Shown: positions 14,437-28,200 of the stretch, one piece after another
Numbering within the stretch: the first letter of the stretch is position 1
Layout of the letters: every line of letters starts with the position of its first letter
Origin: Lates calcarifer
Lineage: Eukaryota > Chordata > Actinopteri > Centropomidae
Assembly: GCF_001640805.2 (NCBI RefSeq)
Contig: NC_066844.1
Location: forward strand, 6,960,747-7,024,746
DNA length: 64,000 bases
Direction of reading: 5' to 3'
Notes under the pieces: model-generated
Seen by the model: only the letters and a program-made list of their open reading frames with translations
Told to the model about the DNA's origin: nothing
Databases searched by the model: none
Program-made: the position numbers and the translations under genes

Positions 14437-14977
14437 GTGCACACTATAAAAGCAGGCAGTATCATCCTGGTAGTTTCAAGATTGCTACTTCTGTTTTCCT
14501 TTTCTGTAAAGCTGAGCAGTGGTACAGCTTCAAGTATCAAATCACGGCGCCTTGTGTGGACCCACTGTGTCAATTCAGTGAAGACATTTAATTTATAAAG
14601 TGCTTCTGAAAGCTCAAGAGCAGAGAGAATATCACGGTCACCCTCATGATCTACTACAACACAATGGTCCATCAAAAAATACAACCTTTTTTGTTGGGTT
14701 TTTGTCAGAATTGTTGCTGTTGGATTGGATTGCATTTTTGTAAGCCATTTGTATTGGTTGGGTCTCTACACAGACACCCTATATCACAGTATAACACAGT
14801 CAACCACAACAACAACACACTGGCAATGAGCTATATAACCAGTAATGACTGTCACACCTTACATTCAACTGGTGAATGGTTACAATGGAGCTGAAAATAT
14901 ATTGTGATGTATACAGGGGGCAGAGAGTGAATAGAGTACATTGTATGTCTGAAATACTGAAAAACTAGAAGAAAAAC

Positions 14978-15020
14978 TACAGTGCATTAAGAAAGTATTC
15001 AGGCATTTCAGTTTTTCTTT
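14978..15020. mobile_element. Tc1-like transposon terminal repeat remnant
   Basis: 'tacagtgcattaagaaagt' followed by 'attcaggcatttcag' closely resembles the terminal inverted repeat of a common fish Tc1-type element (TACAGTGCATTCGGAAAGT...). It begins at a TA, as expected. No transposase and no second terminal repeat were found nearby, so this is a solitary end or a MITE fragment. Confidence 0.5.
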
Positions 15021-15411
15021 TTTGATAATTTTTAAAAAATTCCCAAAAGTCTGTTGATAACAGCAGTAAAATGTGTATGAACTGAAACCGTAAAACTTCA
15101 GGCCTTAAAACCAAAACAGTGAGATTAAAAATGCTAGAACACTGAAGGGAATTGCAGTTGAGTGATAATTATTTGTGGGTTTGTCACTACCAGCACCTTC
15201 CACTAAATCCATTGGTAATACAAACATATTGATTATTGGCAGCTTTAAATATTTATAGGTCAATATTTGTGTTATAGAAACAAGCTACATATAACTAAAA
15301 ATTATTTTATGTGCACTGATATCATATTTATCCGAGTAGTTGTTGAATGTTAAAAAAAGCCACATCCTGCAATATGAAACAATCCGTTTTAAAGGATTCC
15401 TGGTTCTTTGC

Positions 15412-15533
15412 CTGGATCCAGATTTGCACTAAAAACTAATCACTTGTCCCTTGGCCTTTGGCTGAAGTCTCCACCAAGTTTCACTAGAATCTGTTAATAA
15501 GTTTTGCCGATATCCTGCCAAGAAACAAACTAG
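15412..15533. repeat. Percomorph dispersed repeat ('ctggatccagat' family)
   Basis: The phrases 'cctggatccagattt', 'accaagtttcactagaatc' and 'gccgatatcctgcc' followed by 'aaacaaac' match, in order, a repeat I know to be abundant in spiny-rayed fish genomes. Family name unknown. Confidence 0.5.
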
Positions 15534-18500
15534 ACTGTAAACACCCCCCCCCACCCCTCCAAATGACTAAATCTGATATTGATTTTTAGTTCTCACTTAT
15601 TTTTCCTGGGCAGCGGTTTTCAAAGTTGCTGTTGCACTCTGACACAGACCATGTCGCACAAATTTCTGCGGGGCAGCCACATAAAGACAGCTCAACTGTC
15701 TCTAATAATTTGACTTTATATATTAATATATTTGAGTATACAGATAATAAAATTTAAGGGAAGATACATACTTTGATAGCACCTTATTCTGAAAATGCAG
15801 CCTTTAAAGATCCATTCATTTTTCCTGTTTTACATCATAAATTGTACTGATCCACATATAATTTTATAATGTATACCATAGTATATACCACACAAGTACT
15901 TGTTTCAATTCCGCATGTATGCTAATGGACTATATGTGCTTTCACTGGATTTAACTCAGTTTTTCAAGCTGAAGTCTAAGATCAACTAACTGGAATGCAC
16001 TAAAATGAAATGGCCCTTTGAAGTCAGAAGCATCTACAGCTGAAAAAAATAAAACCAAAGAAGCCAAGATGGTGCGTTTCACATGTTAATTATTTACTTG
16101 AGTGGCACAACAGACCAAACACACAAAAAGACATGTGTGGTGAACAAATAACAGGGGAAAGATGTACAATTAGGAAATTCAGTGGAGCAGAGAAACAACA
16201 AATTGTGTTTTCAGACTTAATACTATTGTATTTCTTTGGTTTAATTGAACATGAACTGAGCATGGACACAGCATAACAGATTAAAGTATACAACGAGCCT
16301 CGCTGATGGGGCTTGCAGTGGAAAATACGTCTTGGAGATTTATTTCAAAAAAGCAAACGCCATCACTGGGCTGTAATTTTGTCTGACATGTCAGACCCTC
16401 ATAGGCAGTTAAGTTACACTTGGCAAGAAAAGAGAATAATTTGCAAGAAGGGATTATTTCAAATCTCCTCACATATCCACAAAAACAACCTCCTGACGCG
16501 AAGCACGCCAAGTGCCAACCTAGATGATTCGTCTTTGTATTGTAAATGCAGCAGCAAGGTAAAAACCATCACAGGCAAAAGTTACTTTCTAGCATCAAAC
16601 TGTGCTTTCCTTCTGATATGGCTTTCCACTTTGAATATGTTGTCAATTCAGCACTTAAACTCTTCCATGAACTTTTGTGACTTTTCTGCAGTTCACATTT
16701 TCATTTGTAAAACAGCACAGCTCCTGAGAACTTTATTATGGGGAATAGTTCACATATGTCATTTTAAATGTTAATAGTTACTACTGTTCATACAAGATTG
16801 ACATACAGTGTGATTCCTTTCAGTTCAAATTACTTACTGACAGACATCCTCATTAATCCTGTAATAACTGATCATTATTAGTGATTTAGTGCTATCAGTA
16901 TTCAGCATGAGGACATCTGTGTCTTCTTGTTTTTTTTTCTCTTTTTTTTCTTTCAGGGAATAACTTTACTCACTGACAAAGAGGTCTTTACATAATGTAT
17001 TCAAATTAGAGCACAGAGCAGGAACGCTGTAGTTTGCAGTGGAATTAAAAAGCAGTCATGTTTTATAGGAGTGCTGCAAGGTGAGCAGACTCGCTGATGT
17101 TTTTACAAGGCCTGACTTAAGCAGGAAATTATTCTATGTTTTACCTCGAATTATTACGTGAAAGCTTTGACACAGGAAATGGGCTGTTGGTAGTGTAAAA
17201 TACAGGCAGAAGTGAAGGAAGTGACATCAAGATTCCTGTTAAAATACAAAGCCTTTATCAGCTCATCTGGAGTTCAGCAACCTTAAGATTTTAATCCAGG
17301 ATTTCACAATGGTTCTTCACCACTCACAGAATTACAATACAAGGAGGTGATGCCATACAGTATTTTGTACCTTATACAAGTTATACTTCAAGTGTTACTC
17401 ATGAGCGCAAACACAGAATGCATATACACTAATCAGTCACACATTAAAATTGCCTGGGGGGGTTGTGCATGTGTTCATAGTCATACATGTATGCATCCCT
17501 ATATTTGTGAGACGACTGTGTTAGATTGTGTTAGTTAGTGTTTAACGATTGCAGGATATTACCAAAGATATTGGTTACACCTACCAGCAATAGCTTTTTG
17601 CTAATTATTAGTGTGTTCATTAGTTTTTAGTGTCCCCTAGAAACTGCTGTTGTGTTGTGACTAAGTTCCATTGTTCCCCGTGGTTAACAGCATTATCCGC
17701 TCTCTAAACACGATGTATTGTCAAAGTGGTTATTTGTTTTTTGTGTATTTGCTTGTGTTGAGCTTTCCTGGTCACTGTACCTTTAAGTTAAAACGAGGAA
17801 AAAAACGTACTGGAGGAGTCATTGTCGCTCATGCTCTTAAACTGAACTGAAGTCATTTTAGCCTCCTAATCTTTGAATATTGAGTTCAACATATCATTAT
17901 GACCTTAACTGCAGTGTGTATCAGCTGTGAAAAAATATATCCTGATACTGAAAACTGGTCTATTATAAGTGTGATTTTTATGTAGAAATATACAGGAGGC
18001 ACAGAAGAAGAGATTTTAAAGCACAGGGTACACAAATAGGAAGAATAATGTATTCATTATTATGGGAAAACAGAGAAGATGCTGTGTTGTCTCTGCAGTT
18101 GCTTACAGTGGTTGAGTGAGGATGTCATGCAATGAGTAGAGAGAGAAACTGGTTGACTGATGAACTGACCTGAATTTATTTCGTATGAACTTCTGCCATT
18201 AAAAACATAAATCAGTTCACATTTTGACAGTTTCACGCATCCTGTTTTCTCTAAACACATCTTCCCTCCGCTGTCTAAATCCAACTATTTGCTCATGTGG
18301 CAAACAGTAAAGTGTTGTGTCCACTTTGCACTGCTGTGACATAATTTGATTCGTGTTGGTAGAATCCAGTGTTTACATAATTCAAGTACAAAAAAAATAA
18401 AAAAAATAAACTGCCTGTTGACTTGAAAAGTTCATGCGATTTTTGTTGAGCTCACATGTCTGTTTATATCAATAGTAGCAGTAAAAGAAGAGGGAGAGAG

Positions 18501-19554
18501 AGGGGTTCAACCATCGTGGCAAAGATTGACTGCATGGCTGTGGCTGTCCTGACACCGCAGCGGCTATTTGTCACTATTAGTTTCCATTAATCTTAGTGAG
18601 GACATAGTTAAGCTTACACCAAGATAGCGCTCCAGTGTCGCATGTGAGAAACCGCAGAGTGATGGCATGGTTTGCATGCCTCTCATTTATCTAAACCATC
18701 CATTTAAGTAAACACCCAAAATGACCGATAATGGAGCCTGTTTGAGTCAAATGGACAAGTGGGTCATCACACACAAATGGCTGAAGTGATGAAATGCTCT
18801 CATGACTGCAGTCGAGACACTCACTCCCCGCAGCAGTCTACCATAAACTAACAGATGATCTGAAGCATAAAGTTAAAGTGTGGTTTTTAGGGATACCACT
18901 CATCACTTCTAGAATCAAACATGCAATCTACTTACCACTCAGAATCTGTAATAAAAAAAAATAAAAATAAAATTAATAATAATTAATACACACATCAAAG
19001 AAGCCTACAGGATGAAGATCTTTGAAAAAATTTAAAACAACAGAATCCAATGTTTGTTCCTAACAGCCTTATCACAACACGAGACTCCCGAAACAATTAC
19101 TCTGTAGTCTTAAGCTCTAGAGTCAAAGGCAAGTGGACTTCTTTTAAGTTCCTTCAAGATATTTCACCTCTCATTTGGAAGGCTTCTTCACTTCTAAACC
19201 TAGCCTTTCATGATAATTTAATAAGAATACAAATCGTCTAACCTGGTTTCACTTCTTAGTCACCACCCAAACCTTGTTGTTCACATTGTTGGCTGTTTCT
19301 CCCCAGTTAGAGAAGCATCTGACCAATCAGAGCTTTGCAGGTGGGATTAAGAATAAGGTTGTTGACTTGCTACTTGGCTAGTTAGTGAACTTGCTAGATC
19401 CAGGAGAAATTGTGACAGAAAAATGGTCACTAAAATAGAGTGGATGAAACACTTCTGTGTTATGGAATAAACAAATCACTTTTTTGGGCATGTCTTCTTA
19501 GATCATGGCACTAGAACTGGTACAGAATTTTATTCCTGCAGTTTTCACTCGAGC

Positions 19555-19586
19555 AAAAAATTTTTTTTTTTTTTTTTTTTTTTTTT
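19555..19586 (+). repeat. A6T26 homopolymer junction
   Basis: Six A residues run straight into 26 T residues. It is a potential slippage site and a likely assembly-error site. It may be the tail of a minus-strand retroposon. Confidence 0.9.
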
Positions 19587-20110
19587 GCATATTGCACTGT
19601 ATATATGTGTGTCCCCTGTTGTAACAAATAAAGAGGGAGACTATTGAACTCTGAGACTTGAAAGAGCTGTGGTTCGGTGTGTCCCTCATGGTCTGAGACC
19701 AAAACTAATTCAACAGGTCTGCAGATTTATTGCTTAAATTTTGGGATGTGAGATAGTAAAGTGTTGTTATTGGAACTCTGCACATCCTCAAGAGGGGAAG
19801 GAAAGTACAAAACTTTAAGAGAAAATAACATCATTTGCACAGCTCCAATTAAAGGACTGTGTCCTTTGGTTTTATGTCTTGTTGATGCAGTGATAAACAG
19901 ACTAAAATGATGTGGTTCAGATGAGGGTCGGACATGTAAAGATTTTGAGCTTGGTTTTGGTCATTAGGGACTTAGAAATCCCACTTATCTGCCAGTAGCC
20001 AGATTTAGTTTTTTACTAAATGCTGTCACAGCTGAACTTGAGAGGAAAGAGAAGAACTGTTATGCATGTCCACTGACTTATCTGAAAAAAGAAAAATCTT
20101 TATAGTTTAA

Positions 20111-20136
20111 GATGATGATGATGATGATGCTGATGC
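20111..20136 (+). repeat. (GAT)n trinucleotide repeat
   Basis: Six GAT units followed by an interrupted CTGATG. Non-coding as far as can be seen. Confidence 0.85.
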
Positions 20137-22095
20137 TTTTGTCATAAACTCTTACTAGCTAGTGCTACTCACCATTCTCAGAAAGTGCCTTACGTAGCTC
20201 TCAGTTGTTGCAGATTTTTTTTTTTTTTGCTGACAAAATCTAATGCCTTTGCATGTATCGAGGACTGGGTCAGAATTTCTGTCTGACCTTCTCAAACTTA
20301 ATGAGGTTTTGGTGACAGCTGTGCAAGAGCGAGACAGATTCATCCAACACAAGCACTCTGTCTCAGACCTCCAAACTTTTTTTTAGACAGCTAAATTGGG
20401 ACAGATTTAGCTGCCCCCTCATTGAGCTGGGTACCAGGGCGGAAGACCACAGAATGACAGGAGTCTAGACTACAGAGTTTTGCTAGTCACACACACTCAC
20501 ACAGGACAATAATCTACTGACACATCCTGAAATAAAACAGAAGAAGCCTTTTCTTGCTGCTGTATTTGTTTTCTGTATGAGCTTCATGCATTAGGTCACT
20601 GAATGTGCAGGCGGTGCATTCATTCATGACTCAGTTGATGGAGAGGGATGTGTAACTTTAATTAATTCTCCATTATTTGTAGTTAATTTCCAGTTGTCTC
20701 ACTACTGCTAGTTATTTCCCTCACTTTGGTTATTTAAGCCTCCCCAAGTCTAAACTAGTCTCCATCTGCAACAGTGACAGGTACAGTATGTGTTAGCATA
20801 GCATTCACAGTGTACAGTATGTACAAAGACATGTCTTGGCATGGTGTCTTCAATGTCCTGAGAGCTGCAGGAAGCTCAGAAACAATCCCTCTGATAAACA
20901 TGCCACACTGAAGCACTCTAAATCTCACCAGAGAAATCCTGTTGGAGAGGCACTGGAAACTTTGCTTGGACTGCACAAAACACATTTCACTCTGAGTTTG
21001 CAAGGACTCAAAGTGTTAGTTATTTTGTGCATGTGTAAGTAGGTCTAACTCTGTGGCGCATTGTGGGTAAGGACCATACTTTCTGGAAATGTCTTTTAGG
21101 GCTTTATTGCAAGGGAACCAAACAACAGCCTAACTCTCCTGCACTTGTAGAAAAAGAAATCATTCACATGAATGTTTTGTGCCTGTGTGATGCCATGAAG
21201 AGAGTTTTGAAATGCTTCACGGTTACAATGCAGCCCTTGCCACACACATGCCTCACAAACTTCTACTCTAATGTAACTAAATATAACTCTAGGTCCAAAG
21301 CATAAAAATATCAATACTATACAATGCACTCATATGTCTCATATGTAACAGAAACACAGAAAGTAAAGAGCACACAAAATGTGTACCTCCATAAGAGGGA
21401 ACAAAAAGGTAAAACCAGCAAAAATACACTGCATACTGTTTGGTTCATACAATGAAGCAAAAGCTAAACTTCTTATTAAACAAAATATTCCCTTTTTATA
21501 GGAGAATACGAAAAACACTACATGAAAACATATTAATGTCCATAAAATTACATTAACATCACTTGAGGATCCAAAGGGAAAGAAAGAAATGTAACATCAG
21601 AGATGTTATTATGTTTCTTTCAAAATGAAAGTCTCCTAAATCCACACAGGAATTTATAAAGCCTTGTTCATAATTTAGCTCAACAGCATACACGCTACTG
21701 CACCCTGTCACGTCATTCCCTGTCCCACAAAACTGCAAAAATATATTCCAAGTAAGACCTGTCTAATGGTGAACTCACACACATTCTGCAGATGACTTCA
21801 ACAAACTTCTTTTAGATGCCAATTATCCCTCTGCTGGTCAGTCACTCTTCAGGGAAATACAGCATTTCACCATCTCAGTTTCAGTTTTTTTTTTTTTTTT
21901 TTACTCTGGCATTCCCTGGGTAAACTGAAGAAGTGGCCACAAAGCATTCGTTTGTATCTAATTATACTCAGATTTTTTGGCCATTTTTTATGTTTAACCC
22001 ACAAGTGTTTGTTTTGTGTCTGTGATTTAAAAGGTACAGTGAAGGTGTTGTTGTACAGTTGCACAATTAGAAAATAACACCTCTGTGTTTTTTAG

Positions 22096-22231
22096 GGGGT
22101 GTGTGCATCTCCCAGTCGGTCAAGATTCCTCGGGAGCCCAAGCAGGGAGAGTTTGACAAGGTCATCCGGCGACTCAGAGAAAACCCAAATGCTAGAGTCG
22201 TCATACTTTTTGCCAACGAAGACGATATCAG
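22096..22231 (+). CDS. grm4: grm4 exon: flytrap lobe 2, first segment
   Basis: The acceptor is a T-run plus AG at 22094-22095 and the donor GTATGG starts at 22232. The exon opens with two bases completing a split Gly codon and then reads [15 protein letters not shown]. It ends in FANEDDIR with two bases of an Arg codon. The Glu of ANEDD corresponds to human mGluR4 Glu287, one of the residues lining the glutamate pocket. The lysine/arginine-rich stretch KVIRRL is typical of group III. Length 136 bp, the same as I expect for this exon in the family. Confidence 0.93.
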
Positions 22232-25200
22232 GTATGGCTCGATTATAGCTACATAACATCACTTTGAAGATTAGAAAAACACGGCCACAGCAGACAGCAG
22301 GAAAAAACATGGCTGAACACAGCCATTTCGGTCCGGTTCTGCCAGACCACTGTGTAGTGAATTGCAAAGCAAAATCAAAGTGTAGCTGGTTGGGATACTG
22401 ACCTTATCCATGGCAACATCTGTTTGCTCACCTTTGCAGGCGGCTACTCCATGCAGCTAAAAAGGCCAACCAGACAGGTCATTTCATCTGGGTGGGCTCG
22501 GACAGCTGGGGCTCAAAGATCTCTCCGGTTGTGCACCAAGAGGAGATGGCAGAGGGAGCAGTCACCATACTGCCCAAGCGCCAGTCCATCAAAGGTACAG
22601 AGACGGGCATTATGCATACATCAGATCTTATATATTCTTTTCATCTGAGGCAAAGCTGTGTCTGCTTGCAGAGGAATGCAAGTTGCTTTGTAACGCTTAA
22701 CCACTATCATTTGATCATCAAATATCTAAAAAGTAAGTCAGACAAAGCAAGAAAGTAAATTGAACATATGCAGTATTCAATTACTTATACTGTAGAAAAC
22801 AACAGACTGAAACAACACTGTTGTTTACACTGACACTGACTGTGTCAATGACCATGAACCCATTGATCTGTCTAGGGTTTGATCGTTACTTCATCAGCCG
22901 AACGCTGGAAAACAACAGAAGGAATATCTGGTTTGCTGAGTTCTGGGAGAACAACTTCAACTGCAAACTCAGCCGTCACGCTGTGAAGAAAGGGTCCGGG
23001 CTCAAAAAGTGCACAAGTAAGTTATTCTCCTGTTGAGAGAAAAACTATTTAATGTTCTTTTTGTTCAAACTTTGAACCAACTTGGAAACATTGTTTTGAT
23101 GTCTTGAGGGAGGTGACACATTTAGCTCATGGTGAACATGTTTTGACAGCATTGCCCACCTATTATAAGTGGAACAGCCATACATTCAATATTCAAAATC
23201 ACAGTTCATCTCACAGCTCATTTCAGTGCTGCACTATATTTCTGCTGAGTCTAGTGTGTTTACCCACATTGCTATAACGAGTGAATGGCTAAGCTGGGCT
23301 GCATGGTGAAAGCTTCAGGCTCAGTGCCATACGTTATACAGCTGTGGATAGCACAGGCTGTCTTGAGGTGGAAAAACACTGCACATTCTATTAAGATTTA
23401 AACACCAATTAAGTAGCTCAACATATATTTCAAAGATGAGGGTTAAACTAGTGTTTTCTGGGGGTTTCCTGGCTATAGTCTCTCTTATCTTGGCAAGTTT
23501 AATTACTTAAAAAGAATTGGTTACTGTTTGCTTCACTAATAATAATCAGTATGTATGCTTTAATCTTAATAAGAGCGAAATTGAGTGTGTATCATTTAAG
23601 TGTCGATTGAGGACGTGCTTATTACATGAGTGGGATAATTACATACATTGTGTATAATTACGCACGTTTACTTTGGCAGGCATTCAAGATACTCCTGATA
23701 ATGTTATTGAATAGGATCTGCAATCATTTTTTTTGCTTTTGTACTTGGTCATGTGTATATTTATAGTCAAAAGAGGTTAAAGAAACTGGTCAGTTGAAAG
23801 AATATAAAATATTGCTCACAGATCAGCAAGCTAGCTCCAAAATGTTACCAAATGCCTAGAAAAATGATTAGCTAACACTAACATCTCTGACAAAATGTGA
23901 TGATTTGTTGCTTTTCTTTGTCACACAAGGTCATAAAGTGAATCGATTTTTGACTCTTTATCAGACAAAACAAGACCTTTGAAGATGCCACTTTGGTCTG
24001 TGAGAAATTATAAGTGGTAGTTTTTTTAGTCATTTTCTGTCAGTTATTTCATTATGAATAATGAAAATAGTTATTAGTTGCAAGAACGGTTCTGAAAAGT
24101 AGCCTGCTAACACCTTCAGCATCCTCTCTGTGTCTCAGGTCATTGTGATCCTCGAGAGTCTCCCATGTGTAAACTAGTGTGAAACCACAAAGTTAACAAA
24201 AAATGGTGCCCACACACACTGAATTATTGCCTCCCAGCAGTATGTCATATTCAGCATGTGACCGAGAAGGTCCATATTTGGACTTCACCCGACTGAGCAA
24301 AACTATACTTGATAAGTCATCTTTTTTGCATCTCCTCAGTGTGTGGGTGCACTTTTTTTTTCTTGAGATTGTCTTACCATTCTTGTGGGTTTGGAATATG
24401 TTTTGTGTATATTATATGAAGTAAGATATGTAGCCTGACCCTTGGCTGTCAATATTTAAAAGAAATATTTTCCCAGAGATAATCCAGGATCTCTTAACTT
24501 CACTTAGCCATTAGTGGCATGTACACTTAGTAACTAGACTGTCACAGCAGTACTAGACTTTCCGTACCTTTGGCTGTTTTAATGAACCAGACTTTTTATC
24601 TACTCTTCCTAGTGTTTGCTCTTCTAAAGTGATGAGGGAAGCTGAGGAGTGAGAGCTCATTCAACAACCTGAGAACTAGATCCTGTAATTTCTTGCTAAA
24701 ATTGGTTCTATCCTGTTGAATTTACACTCACAAATAAAAACTCAATTTCAGATTCCATTTATTTTTCAAGTATTGCAGCATTATACATCTGAGTACATTG
24801 CAAATGATATGTCATTGAGCCTTACATTATGCACACACAAATATCAAATGAAAGTTAAGTTTGATTTAATGATTCAAGTTTAATACAATCAGCCCTGGAC
24901 TGTATTTAAATAAAGAAATAGCAATAGCTTTTCTCACAGTGAGGACACAGTAATAGTGTGCAACAAATAAAGATAAAGAAAAACTGCATTGCATTATATT
25001 ACATAACATAGTTGGAGATGGGGTGCGAAGTTGGGGGGCATACAAGGGAGAAAAACAGAATAGATCAGCACATCATTACAGGGCACTGTCGGAAAATCAC
25101 TCACTTTCACATTCATACTTAAGGGCAATTTTAAGCCCCTTGTCCGACTGAATTATGTGTCTTGAGGCAGAAACTACACAAACTCCAGGGAATCAAAGGG

Positions 25201-28200
25201 AATCAAAGTAACAACCTTCTTTCTGTGAGATGACAGTGTTAACCACTGAGCCACCATACTGGCCTGGAGTCAGATGTGTGTACGCACAATCTGCATCCCT
25301 TTCTTTCCACACAGACTCTAATATTTATAAACACGAACGTGTCGTGACAGTGTGTGTGGGATATGTCCACACATGCTTTACACAACAACAGATATCCAGA
25401 CTTTAGTGACTGAGCTAAGTTGCACATGCAGCACTGATGGCTAAATAAAAGAAAACATCAAAGAGGGAATCTGGGTGAAAACATATTTTTAGTCTTTAAT
25501 CAGTGGATACATATGCAAGAGCATTTATAAATGTGTGGATTAACAGTCTTCTATGAGCACAATCTTGGCATATTTTATGTATTAAATGTACAGTAATGTG
25601 GACATAATAAAACATCCCTAAATACATACATGTAATATATAACATTGTAAGTATCAATTAACTGAAATCAAAGACACTGACAGTAAATTCTCAAATAATG
25701 ACCTTTATTTGCCTCAGTAGCAGAAAAAGCTAGGGCTTTATTTGACTTTCATTAACAGGCTTATATAAGGCAGGCCCTTTATTTCTGAATTCCCCTGCTC
25801 CACAGTGAATGCAAACTCAAAACTTCATCACTGTGTACATTTTGTCTTGTCCATTTTCACCGTACAAATTCATTAGTACAGAAAGAGTCATGTCAGGCAT
25901 TACACTTGAATGAACATTACAAGTCTTGCAGCCTTCCTTTTACACTGTAAGTAACCATTTAATGTGACAAACCATCAGGAAGTTTTGTTGTCAAAATCAT
26001 TACATTGATCAGGGGTATGGCAAAGAAGAAAGGACCGGAATTAATTGAGTATGAGAACATTATTTCTATTAAAGAAGAGAGACTTAGAGCAGCAGAGCGG
26101 TGACTAAAATGTGACTCTGTTGTTGTAATGATGAAATTAGTACTGTGGAAATTTACATTTTACTGAATTTACTATGTTAGCTGTGGTGAGGCTCCAGGTT
26201 TATTCATTCCTATCAATGGTTTTTTTTTTTTTTCTGCTTTTATGAGCGACTGGCCTTTATTTGTTTGCACTGGCCATTATTTAAACACTGGCTTTTATAT
26301 GAGAATTTACAGCAAATCATTGATATAAATGGGGTGGGTGAAATATTAGAAACACCTCTTAGTATTAAGCAATACACTTAAACAACACAGCCTCCAAAAT
26401 GTCAGTCTAAGCATCATAACCTTCATGAATTTAAGAATTTATATCACAGGGGTATGACACCAGTAATGGCTGTGCATTATGGTTGGGTGACATTATAATT
26501 GAGATTTTGCCTAAACGTTAGTGATGTTAAAGCTATCCCTTTCATGTCTCTGGTTGTAATAGACCAATCAGTGATTAGGACTGCTTTAGGGTAAACTGAA
26601 TTTCTAACATATTCATATGAAAGTGATGAAGAGCATTGATTTGTCAGGTTGTTAATCAGCTCAGTAATCCATGAGCAGACATTCCCATCTGATTATTTTA
26701 TCTCTGAAAGTCTCTTAATGAAGTTTCTGAAAATTTGATACAGTATTCACATCTCTATTTATATTCTAAAATATAATATACTATGATGATTATATCTATA
26801 GCCCTGCTTAACAAATCAAAGGATAACTGGACAATATCAGTAGTGTCACAAAGAGCATAATAATTCTTATATGTACAGCTGTAAATGGATGTGTTGACAT
26901 CCTATTTATATATAATTGTGGTAGTGATTCAGTGTAAAGAGCCAATACTTAAGAGAATTTTGATATATTTTATATATATTTTATAGACTCAGTGTTTCAC
27001 AAAGGAACATCTTGGCCAAACAATAAACAACCAAAACAGTACTGCTGAAATAGTACAGATTCACTTCATACACGAGAGACGAACTACAACTTTTACTCAA
27101 GAGGTTGGCTCCAAAACCAACAGCTGGCGTTGTCTTCACAGGCAGTAAATCCCAACACTAAGCGCTCTAAAGAGATAACACAGCGGGTTATATGTAGGGC
27201 AACACTCAGGTGGATGAGATAAAACTGATAGATGAGTTAGTCTTGAGATTGGTAGGAGTGACCCCGGGTGAAACTGCCAGCGGGAATGTGGGTGACAGCT
27301 CCTCTGGGAGCAGCAGTGACAGTTCAGGAGTGTGCTGTCTGATTAACTCCCTCTATAACACTGGTGACGCGTGTTTGTAATTTCACTATGACTGAGATGT
27401 AAAATATGGAAAAATGTGTATTCCAGTGTTTAAATTTGGCACAAAGACAGCATATATATTCTGCTGTTGTGTACACAAGAGCCTCTAATCTTGAATCTGA
27501 AGAGGCTTTTATGCATCTGCCCCTGGAGTCATAATATCGAAGGTTACTGGAAGATTTACAAGTATCTCCATTTGTCTATGTGATAACAGCAAAGTAAGAA
27601 AACAGTTGAGTCGAATAAAGTTAAATCAGGTTGATTTAGCAGAATTCCCTAATATTTTTAGCAGTAATAGACATGTTAGTGGATATATGACTGCAGATTA
27701 CTATTTTTAAAGGTATGTTTTATAGTGAAAATTTCCAGCAAACATCCAACGTCAGGTTTATTTAGACTTTAAAAGCATGTCAGAAATACATTTTATTGGA
27801 TTTTAGAAAGGCTAAATAATTTCCTAGAACAGCTGGACACTGACTCAAAATGACACAAACTGAATACAAACTAGAAAAAAAGACATCATCTGCCATTAGA
27901 TGTTGAATAAAGTGAGTATGTGACGTACGGCAGCTACTGTAAATCTTGAGCAGTCAACCCAGTAATTGACTTAAGTCAGTAAGTAATCGCTACAGTTTAA
28001 GGCATTAAAAACTCAGTCAAGGTCAATAGAAAAGCAAATTATCCTTTACTGATTCTTTGTGGTGAAAATGTTCACACACTTGATGTTATTTATTTTACAA
28101 TCCCCTGGAGCTGGGGTTAACTTCATGACTCTTCACATAGTCACATCAATATTATAAAGAATCTGGCTGTAGTACAAGTGAGTGTGGTAGAGCAGTGTGC

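Larger units (their letters stand above)
1..22095 (+). other. Probable 3' part of a long grm4 intron; no exon recognised
   Basis: The first recognisable grm4 exon, at 22096, starts in the middle of a codon in the middle of the protein, so whatever precedes it is intron. In this family the preceding coding exon should be about 217 bp and encode the end of lobe 1 and the hinge. I looked for its conserved stretches on the + strand and did not find it, though I read by eye and could have missed a diverged exon. The open frames here are short and match no family I know. The contents I can name are simple repeats, a SINE-like piece, a Tc1-like end, a decayed LINE and two percomorph-type dispersed repeats, listed separately. 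Confidence 0.6.

Noticed and set aside
20111..20136. Tandem GAT repeat as a CRISPR-like or coding repeat
   Set aside because: It is a plain trinucleotide microsatellite in non-coding vertebrate DNA.
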